The notes under the pieces: generated by a model
Databases searched by the model: none
What the model was told of the DNA's origin: nothing
The model's input: the letters and a program-made list of their open reading frames with translations, nothing else
Source: Limosilactobacillus sp. WILCCON 0051
GTDB lineage: Bacteria > Bacillota > Bacilli > Lactobacillales > Lactobacillaceae
Reading direction: 5' to 3'
DNA: 64,000 nucleotides
NCBI RefSeq assembly: GCF_039955095.1
Contig: NZ_CP154878.1
Span: forward strand, 744,001-808,000
In this document: positions 8,593 to 16,980 of the stretch, piece after piece
How the letters are laid out: each line of letters starts with the position of its first letter
Position numbering within the stretch: the stretch's first letter is position 1
Program-made: the position numbers and the translations under genes

Positions 8593-9768
8593 CTAGTCGT
8601 GATGAATCAAGCGGACGCGGGTGATGGCATCGACTTGGCTTAACCGGTCAATCACTTTTTGTGCGGTTGCCGGCGTGAGGCTCGAAACGTCCAGCATCGT
8701 ATAGGCATAGCCGCCTCGCGAACGGTTGACCAGATTTTCAATGTTGATGCCTTCATCGGCCATAAACGTCGAAATCTGCCCCAGCATGTTAGGGATGTTT
8801 TGGTGAATCAAGGTAAAACGATCCGGGCTGGCAAACGGTGCGGCTACATCTGGCAGGTTGACCGAGTTTTTGATGTTGCCGGTTTCCAGATAGGTCATGA
8901 TTTCATGAGCCGCAATCTGCGCGCACTTGACTTCGGCTTCAACCGTCGAGCCCCCGATATGCGGCATGATGACGATATCAGGATTATTCAGAATCTGAGC
9001 CTCGCTAAAATCAGTGTAGTATTTTTTCAGCGTACCGTCAGCCAGGGCTTTTACGGCAGCGGTATTGTCAACGATTCCCAGTCGCGAGTAGTTAAGCAAA
9101 ACGGCGCCGTGCTTGAAGTGCTTTAATTCTTCCGTGCCGATCAGTCCAGTGGTTTCTTCGTTTTTAGGAACGTGAACCGTCACGAAATCAGCGTCCTTAA
9201 TGGCATCAGTGATCGTTTGCGCACGCTTGACCTGACTATCCAGCTGCCAGGCCGATTCAACGGAAAGATATGGATCATAGCCGATAACGTCCATGCCCAG
9301 ATCAACGGCAGCGTTGGCAACCAGCGAGCCCACGTGTCCCATGCCAATAACGGCGATGCGCTTGCCCAAGAGCTCAGTCCCGTTGAAGCTGGTCTTCTGT
9401 TTTTCGGTTCGCAGCGTAATATCGGCACCAGGCTTGGCGTTGGCACTCCATTGTACGGCAGCGATGATGTTCCGGCTGGCCATGATCATCGAGGCGACGA
9501 CCAGTTCCTTGACGGCGTTGGAATTGCCGCCGGGCGTGTTGAAGACGACCGTGCCGTTTGCCAGTGCCTTGTCCAAGGGGATGTTGTTAAAACCGGCCCC
9601 ACAGCGCGCGATGACTTTCAGACTCTTGGGAAATTCATGATCATGCATATCCACGCTGCGAATCATGTAGGCATCCGGCTGCGCCTCGGGATTGTTGATC
9701 TGATAGTCAGCCGTAAATTCATCAAGTCCGGCTTGGGCAATAGCGTTATACGTTTTGATCTGATACAT
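8593..9768 (-). CDS. serA: D-3-phosphoglycerate dehydrogenase
   Basis: A 391-residue NAD-dependent dehydrogenase that starts serine synthesis by oxidising 3-phosphoglycerate to 3-phosphohydroxypyruvate. The substrate-binding part is split around a Rossmann domain with GMGHVGSLVANAA (about residues 143-155), and the catalytic His lies in MPHIGGS. The last roughly 75 residues form a short ACT domain (INIENLVNRSRGGYAYTMLD), which in this family can bind serine for feedback control. It is the second gene of the serC-serA operon. Its AGGAGG binding site overlaps the serC stop codon, so the two are translationally close and share the attenuator upstream of serC. Confidence 0.92.
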   Translation of the reverse strand: MYQIKTYNAIAQAGLDEFTADYQINNPEAQPDAYMIRSVDMHDHEFPKSLKVIARCGAGFNNIPLDKALANGTVVFNTPGGNSNAVKELVVASMIMASRNIIAAVQWSANAKPGADITLRTEKQKTSFNGTELLGKRIAVIGMGHVGSLVANAAVDLGMDVIGYDPYLSVESAWQLDSQVKRAQTITDAIKDADFVTVHVPKNEETTGLIGTEELKHFKHGAVLLNYSRLGIVDNTAAVKALADGTLKKYYTDFSEAQILNNPDIVIMPHIGGSTVEAEVKCAQIAAHEIMTYLETGNIKNSVNLPDVAAPFASPDRFTLIHQNIPNMLGQISTFMADEGINIENLVNRSRGGYAYTMLDVSSLTPATAQKVIDRLSQVDAITRVRLIHHD

Positions 9769-9780
9769 GAAAGATTCCTC

Positions 9781-10863
9781 CTAGCGATTCTCTTTTTCAA
9801 ACTGCTGCATAAAGTCGCATAGAGCCGCGACGCCTTCATATGGCATGGCGTTGTAGATGCTTGCCCGCATGCCGCCAACGAGCCGGTGACCTTTTAGATT
9901 CAATAGACCGTGTTTTTGGGATTCTTTGATGAATTTGGCATCCAGCTCGCTGTTGCCGGTTACGAATGGCACGTTCATTAACGAGCGATAACGAGGATCG
10001 ACGTTGTTTTTAAACAGCTTGGAGTTATCCAGACAATCGTACAGCAGCTGAGCCTTCTTACGGTTACGGGCATCCATGGCCTTGAGACCGCCTTGCTCAT
10101 CGATCCACTTTAAGACCAGGCCCGCCACATAGATCTGAAAGACGGGCGGCGTGTTGAGCGCGGACTTTTTAGCAGCCTGTTTGGTGTAGTCGAGCATGCT
10201 TGGCAGTCCCTTGACATGACCCAGCAGCGATTTTTTCAGAATTACGATCGTGACGCCAGCGGGAGCCAGGTTCTTTTGCGCCCCGGCATACATCAGGTCG
10301 AATTTTTCAAACGGGTAGTCTTGACCCAAGAAGTTGGAAGAAAGGTCGCCAACCAGCGGCGTTCCATCAGTTTCCGGCAGTTTTTGCCAAGCCGTGCCCA
10401 TGATGGTGTTGTTGGTCGTGATGTGTACGTAGTCATAGGTATCTTGGGGAATGGCCGGTACTTTTGGCAGCGTGGTGTAGTGCTGATCTTTGGAAGAGGC
10501 CAAAACGTCAGCCTGAACGCCGTTGATCAAGCGTGCTTCCTCAACGGCGCGTTCTGACCAGTGACCAGTATCGATATAGGCGGCGTGATGGTGCTGATAG
10601 GCAAGGTTCAATGGTACGGCCGTAAATTGCGTGGTACCGCCGCCCTGCATGAACAAGACGTCATATTCCTGATCATCCAGATTCATTAATTTGTAGATGC
10701 GAGCTTTGGCATCCTCATAAACGTCGACGAACAGCTGGGAACGGTGCGAGATTTCCAGAATGCTCATGCCAGAATTGTTGAAGTCTAATAATTCGGCCTG
10801 AACTTTTTTCAAGACTTCTTTGGGCAGCACAGCGGGACCAGCAGCAAAATTATAGACAGTCAT
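9781..10863 (-). CDS. serC: 3-phosphoserine aminotransferase
   Basis: A 360-residue PLP-dependent class V aminotransferase that turns 3-phosphohydroxypyruvate and glutamate into phosphoserine, the second step of serine synthesis. The N-terminal YNFAAGPAVLPKEVL and the PLP-lysine region LMYAGAQKNLAPAG are diagnostic. Two ATGs lie six bases apart. The inner one (10863) is seven bases from GGAGG, while the outer one is only one base from it, so the inner is preferred. It is followed by serA, and no phosphoserine phosphatase is seen nearby. Expression appears to be governed by the leader-peptide attenuator at 10888-11085. Confidence 0.92.
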   Translation of the reverse strand: MTVYNFAAGPAVLPKEVLKKVQAELLDFNNSGMSILEISHRSQLFVDVYEDAKARIYKLMNLDDQEYDVLFMQGGGTTQFTAVPLNLAYQHHHAAYIDTGHWSERAVEEARLINGVQADVLASSKDQHYTTLPKVPAIPQDTYDYVHITTNNTIMGTAWQKLPETDGTPLVGDLSSNFLGQDYPFEKFDLMYAGAQKNLAPAGVTIVILKKSLLGHVKGLPSMLDYTKQAAKKSALNTPPVFQIYVAGLVLKWIDEQGGLKAMDARNRKKAQLLYDCLDNSKLFKNNVDPRYRSLMNVPFVTGNSELDAKFIKESQKHGLLNLKGHRLVGGMRASIYNAMPYEGVAALCDFMQQFEKENR

Positions 10864-10887
10864 TGTCATTCCTCCAAATCTTAAACT

Positions 10888-10917
10888 AAAAAAGCACCCA
10901 CTTGATTAAGTGAGTGC
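10888..10917 (-). terminator. attenuator terminator of the ser operon
   Basis: Read on the minus strand, GCACTCACTT pairs with AAGTGGGTGC around an AATC loop and is followed by six T. It sits between the leader peptide and serC, about 25 bases before the serC start codon. Its 5' arm can alternatively pair with an upstream AAGTGAG (plus-strand 10949-10955), giving an antiterminator. Confidence 0.8.
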
Positions 10918-10985
10918 CCTTCAAATTCAGTTTTGGATTTGAATTGACCTCACTTATCGCGAAGGCCAACGCAAAATATGGCCTT

Positions 10986-11048
10986 CTAAATCAAGGAAGA
11001 CCATGATGAGGAAACCATCAGTGCAAATTCAAAATTATTCAACAGCAT
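10986..11048 (-). CDS. serine-rich leader peptide of the serC-serA operon
   Basis: A 20-codon reading frame with an excellent AGGAGGG binding site eight bases before its ATG. The C-terminal half reads VSSSWSSLI: five serine codons (TCC, TCA, TCA, TCT, TCC) in a six-codon stretch. It lies just after a near-consensus promoter and is followed by a GAAGGCC/GGCCTTC hairpin beginning at its stop codon, then by competing antiterminator and terminator stems. This is the layout of a classic amino-acid leader peptide whose ribosome senses charged tRNA-Ser. Stalling at the serine codons would favour the antiterminator and serC-serA transcription. The peptide itself probably has no other role. Mechanism is inferred from layout. 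Confidence 0.75.
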   Translation of the reverse strand: MLLNNFEFALMVSSSWSSLI

Positions 11049-11091
11049 GTTCAGTTCCCTCCTCATCAAATTATTATTTATCGTTAACAAA

Positions 11092-11120
11092 ATTATAATC
11101 TGATTGCAAAAAAACGTCAA
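11092..11120 (-). promoter_or_regulatory. promoter of the ser leader-serC-serA operon
   Basis: On the minus strand TTGACG and TATAAT are separated by 17 bp, a near-perfect vegetative promoter. Transcription should start near 11085, giving a leader of about 220 bases before serC. Confidence 0.8.
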
Positions 11121-11135
11121 TAATAAATTTGATTC

Positions 11136-11144
11136 TGGTATAAT
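11136..11144 (+). promoter_or_regulatory. extended -10 promoter for the histidine phosphatase gene
   Basis: TGGTATAAT is an extended -10 element divergent from the ser promoter, about 32 bases before the ATG at 11176. Confidence 0.5.
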
Positions 11145-11175
11145 GACCAAAAACCAAAGTCGAAAGGAAAAGAAT

Positions 11176-11796
11176 ATGACCGAATTTTATATCGTTCGCC
11201 ATGGTCGCACCTTTGCCAATGCGGCCGGGCTTAAGCAGGGAACCATTAATACGCCGCAGACCTATCTGACTGATGAGGGACGGGCGCAGGCGCAGCTTTT
11301 GGCCCAGAATTTTGATCTGCGTGATTTTGACGCGCTTTATGTTTCGCCTTTGGAGCGTACCAAGCAGACCGCGGCAATTCTAAATGAGGAGGCACAGCTG
11401 CCAGTCATCGAAGACAGGCGGTTACTGGAGATTTCTTATGGCGACTGGGATGGCCGGCCCAATGATGATCTGATGAATCAATATCCAGAATTGTTTTCGA
11501 CGTTTGTCAAGGATGTGCGCCCTGAATATGCTGCCGTTGCTCATGGCGAGACGTTTGCGCATGTTGAAGAGCGCGTTCAGAACTTTATTAAAGACGTTAC
11601 GGCTCAGCATCCCGACGAGCGAGTCGTAGTCGTTACGCATGGCTTTACGGTCCGCTCGTTTGCTGCCAGTGCCACGCATGCGCCAGGCTTGACGATTCTG
11701 GAGCCGGAAAACTGCAGCGTTACTAAACTGATTGTTGAACCCAACACGCTTGAGCAGCATCTGATCTACTACAACCGTTCCACTCAAGGATTCTAA
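11176..11796 (+). CDS. histidine phosphatase family protein (phosphoglycerate mutase-like)
   Basis: A 206-residue cytosolic protein with the catalytic RHG motif at YIVRHGRTFANAAG and the later conserved VVTHGFTVRSF with the second histidine. Members remove phosphate from small substrates such as sugar phosphates. The sequence resembles broad-specificity phosphatases rather than glycolytic mutase, but the substrate is unknown. The ATG at 11176 is chosen because GAAAGGAA lies before it and the longer frame would start upstream of the promoter. It is divergent from the serine operon, which may be coincidental. It ends at a bidirectional terminator shared with the P-type ATPase. Confidence 0.85.
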   Translation: MTEFYIVRHGRTFANAAGLKQGTINTPQTYLTDEGRAQAQLLAQNFDLRDFDALYVSPLERTKQTAAILNEEAQLPVIEDRRLLEISYGDWDGRPNDDLMNQYPELFSTFVKDVRPEYAAVAHGETFAHVEERVQNFIKDVTAQHPDERVVVVTHGFTVRSFAASATHAPGLTILEPENCSVTKLIVEPNTLEQHLIYYNRSTQGF

Positions 11797-11803
11797 GTTA
11801 TCA

Positions 11804-11840
11804 AAAAGACGGATCACGCGTTATGCGGGACCCGTCTTTA
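11804..11840. terminator. bidirectional terminator
   Basis: AAAGACGG pairs with CCGTCTTT, with T runs on both strands, between the phosphatase gene and the converging P-type ATPase. Confidence 0.75.
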
Positions 11841-11897
11841 ATTGTTTGATGACAGCCGTCAAAATGGTTGGCGAAACTGCTGGAAACGTTGCTCGGC

Positions 11898-14321
11898 TTA
11901 TTTTTGCATAGCGTGTTTAGGCTTTTGACCAAGATTGGCAAAGAAGTGTTCGTAAATCAGGTCCGTCCAGCGCGTCAGGTGCGTCAGACTTGAATCGCCC
12001 GTCAAAGAGAGGACAAAGGCAAAACCCAGAGCTACCGCCGAGACGTGGTCGATGCCAAACAGACTGCCAAACAGCGATGCGCAGACCAAAAGCCCCATGA
12101 TGCAGCCATAAAAGATGATGCTGCGGAACTTGTTGAGCGGATGACAGATCTGGTAGAGCACCATGAAGCCAACTGCGGCCAGAATCATGGTTGAGGCTGT
12201 TGAGATGTCTTGGCGGCTGAGACCAAACAGAGCTCCACAGACTACGATGACGCCGACGGTAAACATGTCGGTAATCCCACCAGGCAGGGCGCGGCGTAAA
12301 ACGTTGGGCAGAAACTTGCCGTGGATGCGCTGATGATTGGTTTCCAATGCCAGCAGGAATGAAGGCGTCCCAATCGTAAACAGACTGATCAGCGTGATGT
12401 GGGAAGGATCGAGCGGGTAGTTGAAGGCGAAGATCAGTGTAAAGATGGACAGGAGCAGTGAGAAGATGTTCTTGACCAAAAACAGACTGGCTGAACGTTC
12501 GATGTTATTGACAACCTGCCGTCCCTGGGCCACGACCTGCGGCATTTTGGCAAAGTCAGAATCAAGCAGCACCATCTGAGCGGCATTCATGGTGGCCTCG
12601 TTGCCTGAAGCCATGGCGATGCTGGTGTCGGCACGCTTCATGGCCAGAATGTCATTGACGCCATCACCGGTCATGGCGACGACCTCACCTTGCTTTTGCA
12701 GAGCAGTGACGAATTTTTGCTTTTGATCTGGCGTTACTCGGCCAAAAACGGTATAGCGCTGCAGGGCCCCTTCATATTCGTCATCGGCCAAGGTAGCAGC
12801 ACTGACGCAGTTTTGCGCGCCTTCGATCTGTGCCTGCTTAGCAACGCTGGCAACCGTTAGTGGATCGTCGCCTGAGATAACCTTGATCTTGACGCCTTGT
12901 TCGGCAAAGTAGCGGAAGGTGGCTGGAGCAGTCTTGCGAACGGGATTTCTCAGCAAAATGAATCCTAATGGGGTAACCGGCGCACTGAGACTGGCTTTGG
13001 TCAGCTGCCCTTGATACTGTCCAAATACCAGAACCCGGAAGCCTTGCTTGGCATAGGGCTCGAACTCGCTGCTAAACTTGGCGGCACTTTCTCTTAACAC
13101 CATTTCCGGCGCGCCTAAGACGTAGCTTTCATTGCCAAAGCCCACGCCCGAGTACTTCCAAGCTGAGCTGAACGGCACGATCTGATCCGCCTGGCGTCCG
13201 CTGCCCTGTGTAAAGTATTCTTTCATGGCTTTCATCGTTGAGTTGTCACCAGGCATGGCCGCGCAAAAATCACTGATCAGACTGCGCAGCTGATTTTCAT
13301 CAACCTGTGCCTGCTGAGCAGAAAAGAAGCGCTGGACCTGCATTTGATTTTCGGTGATCGTTCCGGTTTTATCAACGCAAAGCACCGTCACGCGGGCCAG
13401 CGTCTCAATGCTTTTCATGCTGTGCAGCAAGACCCGCTGCTGCGCCAGTTTCATGGCACTCAAAGCCAGTGCGACGGTTGCCAATAGATAGAGCCCTTCT
13501 GGAATCATACCGATCAAGGCTGCTTCCATAGAAACGATGCTTTGTTTGAGCGGATTGCCATTATGCACGTATGATTCATAAAACAGCGCGGCACCAATTG
13601 GAATGATGATGATGCCGACGAATTTGATCAGCCGATTGAGTGATTTGATCATGGCTGATTCTTCGGTCGTATCCATTTTTTGCGCCTTGGCTGTCAGCTT
13701 AGCCGCATATGAATCGGCGCCGACATGCATCAAGCGTACGCGCGCCAAACCGGAAACGACAAAGCTGCCTGACATCAGACTGTCGCCGGGATGCTTAGTG
13801 ATCTCATCGGCCTCCCCAGTCAGCAGCGACTCATTAACGTTGAGCGAGCCGGTTAAAAGCTGGGCGTCGGCTGGAATCTGCTGGCCGGTTTTCAGTTCGA
13901 TGATGTCATCTAAAACCAGTTGATCAGTCGGCAGCTGAATCGCTTTGCCATCACGAATTGCCGTCGCTTTGGCAGCATTCAGCACTGTCAGTTTTTCCAG
14001 CACTTTTTTGGATCGTAATTCCTGGATAATGCCAATGACGGTGTTGGCGATGATGACTGGCAGAAAAGTCATGTCCTTAAATGAGCGAACTATGACCAAT
14101 AAAACGGCTAAAACGACGAAAATCAGGTTAAAAAAAGTAAACGTGTTGCTGTAGATGATCTGCCGCGTGGTTTTAAAGGTTGTATTGATTGCGGTGTTGG
14201 TCAAGCCTGCCTGGGTCCGCTGCGCCACCTGATCTTTGGTTAAGCCGGTATCAGGAGCGGCATTGAAGTGCTCGATCTGTTCATCTTTAGCGTCTGCTGA
14301 TTGTTGATGATGTCTGCGCAT
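11898..14321 (-). CDS. P-type ATPase, CtpE-like (probable cation transporter)
   Basis: An 807-residue membrane pump. The phosphorylation motif DKTGTITENQ is present, preceded by the helix motif IPEGLYLLATVALALSAMKL. The PEGL sequence, in place of PEGLP, is characteristic of the CtpE-type group, for which calcium transport has been described in mycobacteria. The actuator motif is LTGEADE, the hinge motif is MTGDGVNDILAMKRAD, and about ten membrane helices are present. There is no N-terminal metal-binding domain, which argues against heavy-metal export. The ion is inferred only from family resemblance. The gene is monocistronic, with no regulator beside it. Confidence 0.85.
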   Translation of the reverse strand: MRRHHQQSADAKDEQIEHFNAAPDTGLTKDQVAQRTQAGLTNTAINTTFKTTRQIIYSNTFTFFNLIFVVLAVLLVIVRSFKDMTFLPVIIANTVIGIIQELRSKKVLEKLTVLNAAKATAIRDGKAIQLPTDQLVLDDIIELKTGQQIPADAQLLTGSLNVNESLLTGEADEITKHPGDSLMSGSFVVSGLARVRLMHVGADSYAAKLTAKAQKMDTTEESAMIKSLNRLIKFVGIIIIPIGAALFYESYVHNGNPLKQSIVSMEAALIGMIPEGLYLLATVALALSAMKLAQQRVLLHSMKSIETLARVTVLCVDKTGTITENQMQVQRFFSAQQAQVDENQLRSLISDFCAAMPGDNSTMKAMKEYFTQGSGRQADQIVPFSSAWKYSGVGFGNESYVLGAPEMVLRESAAKFSSEFEPYAKQGFRVLVFGQYQGQLTKASLSAPVTPLGFILLRNPVRKTAPATFRYFAEQGVKIKVISGDDPLTVASVAKQAQIEGAQNCVSAATLADDEYEGALQRYTVFGRVTPDQKQKFVTALQKQGEVVAMTGDGVNDILAMKRADTSIAMASGNEATMNAAQMVLLDSDFAKMPQVVAQGRQVVNNIERSASLFLVKNIFSLLLSIFTLIFAFNYPLDPSHITLISLFTIGTPSFLLALETNHQRIHGKFLPNVLRRALPGGITDMFTVGVIVVCGALFGLSRQDISTASTMILAAVGFMVLYQICHPLNKFRSIIFYGCIMGLLVCASLFGSLFGIDHVSAVALGFAFVLSLTGDSSLTHLTRWTDLIYEHFFANLGQKPKHAMQK

Positions 14322-14428
14322 ACAATCATCCCTTTCTGCTTTAATTCTAATTTTATTTTAGCATTCTTTGCGATTTGGTACGGTTACCTTTAAGATAAAT
14401 TAAGAACGATTTTGAGAGGATGGTTGAT

Positions 14429-14680
14429 ATGTGCACAGAACCGACTTTTGAACGTGGTGCAATCACGTTTTTTAGCGGCCGGCTAACGCTAAAAGAAGCC
14501 ATGGCAATTTTTGCCCACATGCCATATGAATTGGATTACGTTAACAAAAATGATGAATATGTCTGGTATTCGCCCAACCCGTGGCGCGACAACGACCGGC
14601 TGCAGAAACGCTTGACGCATTCGGTGCTGGGCTGTCATCCTAAGTCCGTGCAGCCGCTGGTCAAGCAGGTTTTAATTATG
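14429..14680 (+). pseudogene. 5' part of a DUF438-type PAS-domain gene, cut by the IS605 element
   Basis: The frame starts MCTEPTFERGAITFFSGRL with a GAGAGG binding site nine bases upstream. It contains the DUF438/PAS signature (a start of the PAS fold, then VLGCHPKSVQPLVKQVL). After ATG at 14678-14680 homology stops at the left end of the IS200/IS605 element and the frame runs on for 16 foreign codons. The missing half resumes at 16649. An ATG at 14420 overlaps the binding site and is not preferred. Confidence 0.8.
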
Positions 14681-14702
14681 TCTAGCCGAAAATTCCGTGA
14701 CT

Positions 14703-15137
14703 TTAGTCGTGGGATGGATAGGCTTCCTTAAGACGTTCTTTTTGAAGCGCATTGTATTTTTGATTATTGATGTAGTTTCCTACGACGTCTTTGCTCATAT
14801 TGCCAAGCGTACTCATGTAGTAGCTAGGCGACCATAAATGTCCACCCCAATATTCAGATTGTCGAATTTTTGGATGTCGTTTGAGAAAAATTCCTTTGAG
14901 CGCCTTGCTAGGTGGAAAACTGATCAGCACATGAACATGATCCAGGATGACTTCCAGCTTTTCCATCACAATATCGTTATCTTTTGCAACCATTCGCAAT
15001 ATGTCTTTCATTTCATCGGCTAGTTTTTTAGTAGCGAAGGTCTGGGGACGATACTTGGTTGCCCAGATTAAATGGTAATGGAAATTATAGATATAACGGC
15101 GAGTATAAACTGCGTCTTGAATCTTTTCTTTAGTCAT
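14703..15137 (-). CDS. tnpA: IS200/IS605 transposase TnpA (Y1 HUH enzyme)
   Basis: A 144-residue single-strand DNA transposase. The HUH motif is His67-Val-His69 in LDHVHVLISFPP, and the likely nucleophile Tyr122 lies in VGNYINNQ. It cuts and joins the hairpin ends of the element as single-stranded circles during replication. An ATG nine codons upstream exists. The start at 15137 is favoured by a GAGGTG binding site six or seven bases before it. The stop codon lies within the left-end hairpin. It is divergent from tnpB and appears full length. Confidence 0.88.
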   Translation of the reverse strand: MTKEKIQDAVYTRRYIYNFHYHLIWATKYRPQTFATKKLADEMKDILRMVAKDNDIVMEKLEVILDHVHVLISFPPSKALKGIFLKRHPKIRQSEYWGGHLWSPSYYMSTLGNMSKDVVGNYINNQKYNALQKERLKEAYPSHD

Positions 15138-15201
15138 TAAGAACACCTCAATCGTTATAGTCATTAGCTGATGATATAATCCAATTAAAGGAGGTGAAAA
15201 A

Positions 15202-16458
15202 ATGAAGTCAATGGCACAGTTAGAATATCATTATGGATTGAAGGTTCGCATCTATCCGAGTGATTACCAGAAACAAATAATCAAGGTTAACAGCGATGCC
15301 AGTCGTTTCGTCTATAATGAGATGGTTGCGATCGGTAAAGAGCTCTGGCAATTAAACCGAGTAAAACTGTCGATTGATACGGTTCAAGATCGGATCCAAC
15401 AGCTAAAGCTTCGTCAAAACGCTAAGCAGATGTCAAATCATTTCCAGTTTTTAGAAGATAAGCGTATTGACAGTCTTGCTAAGGCTAATGCCATTCAAAA
15501 CTATCACAAGGCTTGGAACGCTTTTCGCAAGATTCATGAAGCCGGTGTGCCAAAATTTCATCGTAAAAGCTATGCCTGGCGATACCAGACCAACTGTCAA
15601 TATCCAAAACAAAAGACGGCCCGGCTAGACAACGGTACCGTCTGCTTTGAAGACCATAAACATATTGTGGTGCCCAAACTAGGACGTTTGCGGATCAAAG
15701 GCGCTCAGCAGCGACTATTGGATCGTCAAGGCGAAACACGCATTGGTACGGTAACCATTTCCAAAGATGCTGCCGATCGATTCTTTTTGTCGCTGCAATT
15801 AGGTTCGGATACACCGTTTGTTCCTAAGCTTAGCCGCACTAATCGGCAAATTGGCATTGACCTAAACACAGAAAACTTTCTGACTGCCAGTAATGGTCGA
15901 ACCATCGCTAACCCACGCTACTATCGAACAATCAAGGGAAAATTAGCTAAAGCACAGCGCACTCTTTCACGCCGCCAGCGCCGGGCTAAAAAAGAGCAGC
16001 GTTCCTTGCGAGAAAGCAAAAACTACCAGAAGCAGCGCTTGTTAGTCGCTAAGATCCATGCACGGGTATTTGACCGCCGCCATGATTTTCTCCAACGCAC
16101 GTCTACAGCACTGATCAAGAACCAAGATCTCGTTGTAGCCGAAGAATTGAGGAGTAAGAATCTGCTAAAAAATCATGCCTTGGCAATGAGCATCAGTGAT
16201 GTTGGCTGGCGGTCTTTCTTGGGGATGTTGTCATACAAAGCCGACCTTTATGACCGTCAATTTATCACGGTCAGCCCTAAAAACACGACCCAAACCTGTT
16301 ATGACTGTGGCTTTGTAATGGGAAGTGACGGAACCGAAAAGCTGACACTGGCAGATCGTGAATGGGTATGTCCAAAGTGCCATGTTCATCATATCCGTGA
16401 TTACAATGCAGCACTGAATATTTTAGAAAAAGGGCTCCAGAAACAACAAAAAGCCTAG
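15202..16458 (+). CDS. tnpB: RNA-guided nuclease TnpB (IS605 accessory protein)
   Basis: A 418-residue protein related to Cas12. The RuvC-type catalytic residues appear intact: Asp220 in GIDLNT, Glu314 in VVAEEL and Asp400 in HIRDYNAAL. A zinc ribbon is formed by Cys366/Cys369 and Cys390/Cys393. TnpB enzymes use an RNA made from the right end of the element to cut the empty donor site and so promote retention of the transposon. AAAGGAGGTG immediately upstream gives a very strong translation start. Start, length and motifs suggest an active nuclease. Confidence 0.9.
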   Translation: MKSMAQLEYHYGLKVRIYPSDYQKQIIKVNSDASRFVYNEMVAIGKELWQLNRVKLSIDTVQDRIQQLKLRQNAKQMSNHFQFLEDKRIDSLAKANAIQNYHKAWNAFRKIHEAGVPKFHRKSYAWRYQTNCQYPKQKTARLDNGTVCFEDHKHIVVPKLGRLRIKGAQQRLLDRQGETRIGTVTISKDAADRFFLSLQLGSDTPFVPKLSRTNRQIGIDLNTENFLTASNGRTIANPRYYRTIKGKLAKAQRTLSRRQRRAKKEQRSLRESKNYQKQRLLVAKIHARVFDRRHDFLQRTSTALIKNQDLVVAEELRSKNLLKNHALAMSISDVGWRSFLGMLSYKADLYDRQFITVSPKNTTQTCYDCGFVMGSDGTEKLTLADREWVCPKCHVHHIRDYNAALNILEKGLQKQQKA

Positions 16459-16648
16459 TCAAAAAGCTAGGCTCATTCCTATGGCAACCTGGGAATGTAA
16501 AAGGCATTGGTAATTAGATGATCACTGCTCAAGCAACTGCGGCTGTTTGAGTAAATCGTCCGTATCTATGCAAATTGTGGTTCGGATACTCAATACAGGG
16601 GTGTTTGCCCACAAGCCATCGACTTTAGCCGATGGTGGTTGACAAGCT
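16459..16648 (+). ncRNA. candidate omega RNA of TnpB (right end of IS605 element)
   Basis: The 190 bases between the tnpB stop and the right boundary hold no gene. They start with a hairpin (AGCCTAG/CTAGGCT, 16452-16473) and end with the right-end hairpin at 16616-16635. In studied IS605 elements this segment gives the guide RNA scaffold, with the guide copied from flanking DNA. Here that guide would begin at 16649, inside the broken PAS gene. Placement is by analogy. Confidence 0.45.
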
Positions 16649-16966
16649 TTGCATACCGGCACAAAAGATGTGGTTGAATCGCCACAGGTTATTGGCGGTC
16701 ATCGTGTTTTGATTCGCTATTATGCAATTCGTGATGCTCAAAATCAGTACCTGGGAGCGCTACAGGTTACCGAGGACGTTGAGCGGATCTGCGAGCTTTG
16801 CGAAGCCCATGATTTTGAACATGGGATAGTTGATGGTAAAATAATTGATGGCGTATCGGCGGCTTCAATCCATGCCAATCGTTTGCAAAAAGGCGAGCAG
16901 CTTGCCGACATCCAGACGCCGGACAAGACGCAGGACGCGGTTTCTGGCGCTTCAGTAGAACAATAG
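16649..16966 (+). pseudogene. 3' part of the DUF438-type PAS-domain gene
   Basis: The frame reads LHTGTKDVVESPQVIGGHRV and then IRYYAIRDAQNQYLGALQVT, the second half of the PAS fold found in DUF438 proteins. It joins the fragment ending at 14680 across the IS605 insertion. After the PAS domain comes a roughly 55-residue polar tail. TTG at 16649 could start translation, but no binding site is evident, so this piece is probably not made. A ribonuclease H gene follows 14 bases later and was probably cotranscribed with the intact gene. Confidence 0.8.
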
Positions 16967-16980
16967 CAGGGGGAATTGAT

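Larger units (their letters stand above)
14681..16648. mobile_element. IS200/IS605-family element (tnpA and tnpB, divergent)
   Basis: Joining the sequence left of 14681 to the sequence from 16649 restores the PAS protein in frame (...VKQVLIM + LHTGTKDVV...), so the element is about 1,968 bp and made no target duplication, as expected for this family. Sub-terminal hairpins lie 14 bases inside each end: 14695-14712 at the left, with core GACTTTAGTC, and 16616-16635 at the right (CCATCG/CGATGG around ACTTTAGC). The boundaries may be off by a few bases. Both transposon genes look intact. Confidence 0.8.
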
